A DNA stretch of 64,000 bases from Cryptomeria japonica (lineage: Eukaryota > Streptophyta > Pinopsida > Cupressales > Cupressaceae). The notes beneath the pieces are model-generated. The model did no database searches. It worked only from the letters and a program-made list of their open reading frames with translations, and was not told the DNA's origin. Where the stretch lies: assembly GCF_030272615.1 (NCBI RefSeq), contig NC_081413.1:23562501-23626500 (forward strand), read 5' to 3'. Position numbers and translations under genes: made by a program. How positions within the stretch are numbered: position 1 is the first letter of the stretch; every line of letters begins with the position of its first letter. This document shows, piece after piece, positions 58,820-64,000 of this stretch.

Positions 58820-59499
58820 GCACTGTCATGGCAGATTTCATTTCAAGCATGCCTCAGCATATACATGGACATTGATGTACTGAATCTAATGTTGAATTTG
58901 TCATTTTAATCTGAGTATAAGTTTAATTTCGAGTTAAAACAACATAGCAGTCACCTGGAGGGACCATTCCAATGACATCTCCACAGGTGCTGCAGAGAAA
59001 ACTCAGGAACAATTGCAGTTATAATTTCTCACATAAAATAACATGTATCACTCTGCTGCAAGTATTTGGAATTTTAATTATTATTGAATCATGTAAAAAA
59101 ATCCTGAAACTAATATTACAACAAATAAGCCAGAATTCATTGCTATGCATCCTATCACTTAAAAATCTATGCAACCACTACAAATTTGACCCCCATAGCT
59201 AGCCCCAGCAATGCCTCATTACTAAAAAGTAGCCACTTCAACATTTTAGGAAAAGATTCTAAATTTTGCCACTGCTACAAATTTTGTATTTCATTGGCTG
59301 CCTGCACCATATCAATAGGAGCAGCAGTCTCATCCATGGGACCCTGCACCATAGCTCCAAATTTCAGAACTAGTGACAGGTTAAAATTTTAAAAGGAATA
59401 TGAATAGCAAAGTAAAATTTTATCAGACTCCCCAAATCGGAAGACGTAAGATAACTGCTTATAATTCAAGCTACAATACATGGGAGCATTATGTTTAAT
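58820..59499. other. Unassigned stretch
   Basis: No recognisable feature apart from a possible tiny exon discussed among rejected items. Confidence 0.35.
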
Positions 59500-61620
59500 A
59501 CAGCCAGGCATCCTAAATGTATTCTCCAAGGTCCAAGGTTCACATCCCCTCTCAAATAATATCTTAACCAAAATATTGAGGCGTGCTAAATCAAATCTCA
59601 AAGATCCAGGACTCAATTCAACTACCAAACAGAATCTTAACTAGATTTTTGAGGTATTCTTTGCAGTGTTGCATGTGTTTGACAGCCAAACTGCATAAAC
59701 AATTTTTTCCTTTAATCAAATTTTTTCCTTTAATTACCAATGTTTCAAATCAAACACAGGGCTTATAGACTTATATAGTCGGTGAAATAAAACAAAAAAA
59801 TTTAACCCCCTTACATGCTGAACAACAGATGGAACCATTTCAGCTAGTTTAAGGCATCCTGAATGTCTTCTCAAAGGTCAAGGGTTTGATTCGCCTATCA
59901 AGCAAAATCGTTACTCAAAGGTACAGGGTTTATTTCCTCCCCTCTCAAACAAAATATTAACTAGATTTTTTATGTTTTCTTTGCAGTGTAGTATGTTTAT
60001 GAGATCTTTTGGAGAAACTGCATAGAAAAAAGAAAATTTAACTAATGATATTTTGACTAACACACAGGACTCATTATCAAAGGTTTCAAATCACATGCGG
60101 AACTAACCATCAGAAAAATGAAGACCTATATTTTAACTACCATACATTATAAGGTTGATATAACATGGCTCATTTTGTATAAAAAAAATACGCAATCTGG
60201 CACTGATATTCAAGATGATTATTCACTTTATTTTTTATTCTATATACAAATTTTATCTTTCAGTTCTAGAGCCAGATTTAGGCGATACTTGAACAGCAAA
60301 AGTTAAAAAATGTAAATTCCCCCCTACTGCTGAGATTTAAGCTTAATAACTTAGTATTCAAGCTGCAACTTGCAGGATCGTTTTTGACAATTCAGTGCAC
60401 CCTTGATTGTGCCCCCAAACGTCTGGTGTTCAATTCCCTTGTCACACAAAATCTTAACTAGAATTTAAAGGTTTACTTACTTATAATCACTAAAATGAAA
60501 CCAAATCTATAAACTTCCTCACTTTCTGAGGGTGAAGTAAGGAACACTTTACGTCATACACAGTACGATTACTTTGTGAGGTCAATACTAAAGAAAACTT
60601 CAAGTCGCATATAGGACTAATCATCAGTAAAACGAAGCCAAACTTTAAATATTTCACAATAACAGGTAAATATAACAGGGCATTAAAAATTATCCAATCT
60701 GCTGCTAAGATTCAACATGAAGTTTTATTTTCATTCTATACATAAGATTTATCTTTCATGGTTACACTTGTGTCATACGAATGGAAGGCCACTCCATAGA
60801 AACCCACCTTAGAACATTAAATTACAGAAGTAGTGACAGGTTTTAGATAAGACTTGAACAACTAAGGCAAAAGTTTAATAGCTTCCTCCTCATACGGAGA
60901 CTTAAACTAAATAGCTTACAATTCAAGCAGAAAGAGGCTGGATCTTTCAGCAAGAATTCATTAAAACTGCTCTCAGAGCCCTGGGGTTCAAATCCCTCGT
61001 CAAAAAATACCACAGGTTTTCTTCGCAGTATTCCGAGCTTGTGAGAGTATTTTAGTGAAACTCGTCAAACATTTTTCTCTTGTAAATTACGGACGTTTCA
61101 AGTCACATACTAGACTCATCATCAGAGACAGAAGCCATATCTAACTACTTTACTTTACGAGGTTAATACAACAAGGGACATCTTGTATAAAATATATACT
61201 ATCTGCTGGTGACACTCAACATGAGGTTTTGTTTTTACTTTTCCTGAAATGACACAGAACAATAACGGTAAAAAAAATGTGTTAAGAGGCCAAAATCTTA
61301 TCTCCCTTACATTACGAGGTCAATATAACAGGGCACATTTTGTATAAAAAATATATACAATCTGTTGCCGACATCCTACATGAGGTTTTATAATCAATTT
61401 TCCTGAAACAGAACAGAACTAAAACAGAGGACGAAAAATTAACTTGAGAAAAAACTAAGCTACCTTACGTTACTAACCAAATATAATAGGGCACATTTTG
61501 TAACTATAAAAACCATAACCTCTGCTGCTTTCATTCAACACGAGTTTTTTATTGTTCATTTTCCATGACGCTTAGCAGAAGCAAACAGAACCAAATAAGC
61601 TAGAAGCGTAGACGACATAT
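59500..61620. repeat. Old degenerate repeat array upstream of PHL exon 1
   Basis: Two recurring modules. Module 1 is AATATAACAGGGCACATTTTGTATA followed by ATATACAATCTGCTGNNGAC and CAACATGAGGTTTT, at about 60158, 60668, 61165, 61321 and 61480. Module 2 is a GGTTCAAATCCC-like word, then CAAACAAAATCTTAACTAGA and TTTTCTTTGCAGTGTAGCAT, at about 59540, 59625, 59890, 59945, 60420 and 60980. Copies are heavily diverged, so the array is ancient. Confidence 0.65.
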
Positions 61621-62460
61621 AGAGACGCATACCAGAGTTAATTTGCAGTCAGTCTATTCTGTCAAATGCTGACGCCACAAGCGCGCAAAATATCCACCGC
61701 TCAACGCTTTTTCCTCCAATCTTCAACTCCAAATTTCCGTCAAACAGAACAGAAAAACTACGAACATGTCTGCAACTCTGCCTTACCAAAAATATAAACT
61801 CTCTGCCACTCAGATCGGGACGAAAGCATTTCAATTCTCCGTCAAAGATGCAGCCGACGGGAATCTCATTAAATTCGAGTGTACTGAAACTTAATAAAAT
61901 AAATAAATAAAAGCATCTTCTTATCTATTTGCATTAATAGCTATCAAACTACTGCTGGCAGGTTAAGTGTTCGAATCTCACGCAACAAAAAATTGGTATA
62001 AATATCTGCACTGTGATAATTTACAGTGGAATTTCCAGCTGAAGACAAAGCAAATGAAGAATTCTTTGCTTTGCCTTTCAGCCAATTCAGGGTTTTCATC
62101 GCCCATATACTGTTGTATTTCACAGGAAAAATATAGACCGTAGCTATTATCGGATTTAATATTGTATCGTTTATTTTTAATTTGTTTTTATTGCGTCATT
62201 AGTCGGCGGACCGGATCTCTGTCAACCTGTACTGGCTGTAGCCCGTGTTGCCATTGACATTTAACGAAATCTCATTTTTTATCAACACGATTCCGGGAGC
62301 ATCCGGTGGTCTCCTTTACGATTGCCGGTAGAGGGAAATTGGGGAAGGTTCATACGCTTATAAACGTTGGGGACCAGCTTAAGCTCATTATGTAAATGAG
62401 AAAGATCTCATTTTTAACAAGGACTTCAGCGAGAAGGTTGTCTCTTTGCTCTTAGCATGG
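61621..62460 (-). promoter_or_regulatory. Possible 5' UTR exon and promoter region of PHL
   Basis: Higher GC and lower repeat content than its surroundings. On the minus strand AACTCTG is followed by GTATGC, a plausible donor near 61633. A 5' non-coding exon is required by the acceptor at 56313, and this is the best-looking place for it. No TATA box or P1BS site (GNATATNC) was identified with confidence. Assignment is by position and composition only. Confidence 0.25.
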
Positions 62461-64000
62461 GAGTGGGGTTTGGTTTATAAGGGTGGTTAGGAAATGTGTG
62501 TCGATAAATGTTGGTAATGTTATAATTTATAGTTTATTTTTTAAAATGACAGGTAGAATTAAATTGAAAAATGTATTAGGTATGTGAGGCACAAAACTAT
62601 TGAGGAAATAAAAATAAGTTGTATAAAATGTAATTATAATATTATATAAAAGTTAAGTAGTTAAAGTAATAAATGTTTTTCAGGAATGGAACAAGGAAGC
62701 AGATTGTTGGCGAAATGGGCTTCTATGTAGTTGGAGACTATCTGGCAGAATCAAGGATTGGGGACACTTGTCTCCAGAGTATTCTTAGATCTTAGAATAG
62801 TTTATTAAGGAAGACATGAGAGACTACTTGGGCACCTTGAGAAATTCTTGATTGTTTGTTTTCTTTCTTGTTGCTTGGCCTCGTGTTGGTCCGGTTGGCT
62901 TGTGGTGTTTTGTACAATCAAAAAAAATTTACCCTTTTTTATGGGAAAAAAAACGAGTAAAAGTAATAAATTTTGTAATAGGTGGAGAATCATCACCATC
63001 ATGTTTGGATTTCTAACCATCATTTGTAAGGTTTTGGCTATCTTGAAGTGGCTCCCAACCAATCTTATGTTCAATACATTGAGTATACACCTTAATGATT
63101 ATTTATATTTTTACTTTAAAATGAACTAATTATGTTAAGAATTTCTCCATTTACTTGCATATTATATTTAATTATCAATATTTTAGGTCTCCTTATTAAA
63201 CTCCACCATGAGAGATGGTGAAACACTAATAAGATAATATATATTGAAATTTCTAAAAGATTATAGACAATATATAATTGTTCAATAAGATCTCATCCTT
63301 TTACAATAGAAATGTTTTTCCATCATGAATGTAATGATAGTTAGATAATCATTAGAAAAATATTTATTTAGCTTATATAAGTCTATTGTCAAAGTTAATC
63401 ACTAGATAGATCTTTTATTAAGGGGGTGTATATTTCATCCTCATGTTTTACGCAAGCTTATCATATGAAGTATTTATTAAAAAATGACTTTAGAGGGATT
63501 GTCTATTGATTATTGCAATTTTTTGCATGTTAAATTTGTTTCTTTACTTTTTTTTAATATATAGGTCAAAAGTTTAATCAAATCATTTAGACCTTATACT
63601 TGTTAAAGAGACATGATCATTCGAATTTTATTATAAAATGTTGTTATTTGATTTATAAATTAATTTGTACCTTAACCCTATTCATTTTATTTAAATATGG
63701 ATTAGTAGCCACCTAATTAGGTATTAAACATTAACTAGCACTCACCTAATAAAGAGTCATAGCCACCAAAAAAATCTAGAACATGTTCTCCAATATTTCA
63801 TCTATTTTCCTACGGTACCTCCAAAAGTCATCTATAATTGTTTTCCTTTCTAACTAGAATTGTTGTACTTATTTGTTTTATGTGAAAACATTGGATGGAT
63901 TTGTCACTTCCACGTAATAATCTAAGACTAGAATTATTGTTCATCTCTTATTGGATGTCAATTCAAAAAAAAACAATGATGTCTAGCTTCTTTGTCTTCT
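62461..64000. other. AT-rich right flank, unassigned
   Basis: No gene, RNA or terminal repeats recognised. Confidence 0.45.

Noticed and set aside
58955-58989. Possible 35-bp 5' UTR micro-exon of PHL on the minus strand (acceptor CTCTGCAG, donor GTGACT)
   Set aside because: Splice-like words alone are too weak; without a transcript it cannot be told from chance.

Overview
The window is nuclear DNA of a seed plant with a large, repeat-swollen genome, most likely a gymnosperm. This rests on three things. There is one spread-out plant transcription-factor gene with canonical GT-AG introns of 16.2 kb and 30.6 kb. Those introns are full of nested, mostly decayed Ty1/copia, Ty3/gypsy, LINE and hAT elements. 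Several insertions are now solo LTRs with clean 5-bp target duplications. The species cannot be named from the sequence.

The only cellular gene I can support is on the minus strand: a MYB-CC (GARP) factor of the PHR1-LIKE family, closest in motif wording to Arabidopsis PHL7. Its first coding exon is at 56074-56287, three small exons lie at 39883-39490, and a coiled-coil exon lies at 8879-8810. The five exons join in phase to 153 codons covering the MYB DNA-binding domain and the first half of the LHEQLE coiled coil. The remaining 3' exons were not found and probably lie left of position 1. The 5' UTR exon(s) and promoter should lie right of 56.3 kb, perhaps near 61.6-62.4 kb.

Layout, left to right. 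918-1450 is a tiny LTR element (135-bp LTRs, 64-bp internal regions, LTR-int-LTR-int-LTR) whose LTR carries a tRNA-like cloverleaf with intact Pol III A and B boxes. 2678-6786 is a 4.1-kb TG..CA element with a 26-27-bp minisatellite. A decayed copia RNase H is at 7.5-8.0 kb. Within the 30.6-kb intron (8880-39489) are a plus-strand hAT transposase relic split by a complete chromovirus (10028-18827) and a complete copia element (19090-24885); a solo LTR (26155-26648); a second hAT relic split by a complete minus-strand hAT element (28094-32352), itself split by a solo LTR; a small gag-finger LTR element (32529-33869); and a non-autonomous copia-like element (34444-39452) holding another solo LTR.

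Within the 16.2-kb intron (39884-56073) are a gypsy pol relic and LTR, a LINE that keeps endonuclease and RNase H but no recognisable reverse transcriptase and is interrupted by a 1.25-kb solo LTR, a hAT tail relic, and a second TG..CA element (50282-54896) with about 13 copies of a hairpin motif at about 168-bp period. Right of exon 1 are a PPR-like fragment, an old degenerate repeat array (59.5-61.6 kb) and a possible 5' region.

The strongest candidate for something undescribed is the miniature LTR element with a tRNA-like Pol III unit inside its LTR, an analogue of Cassandra elements, which carry 5S rRNA there.
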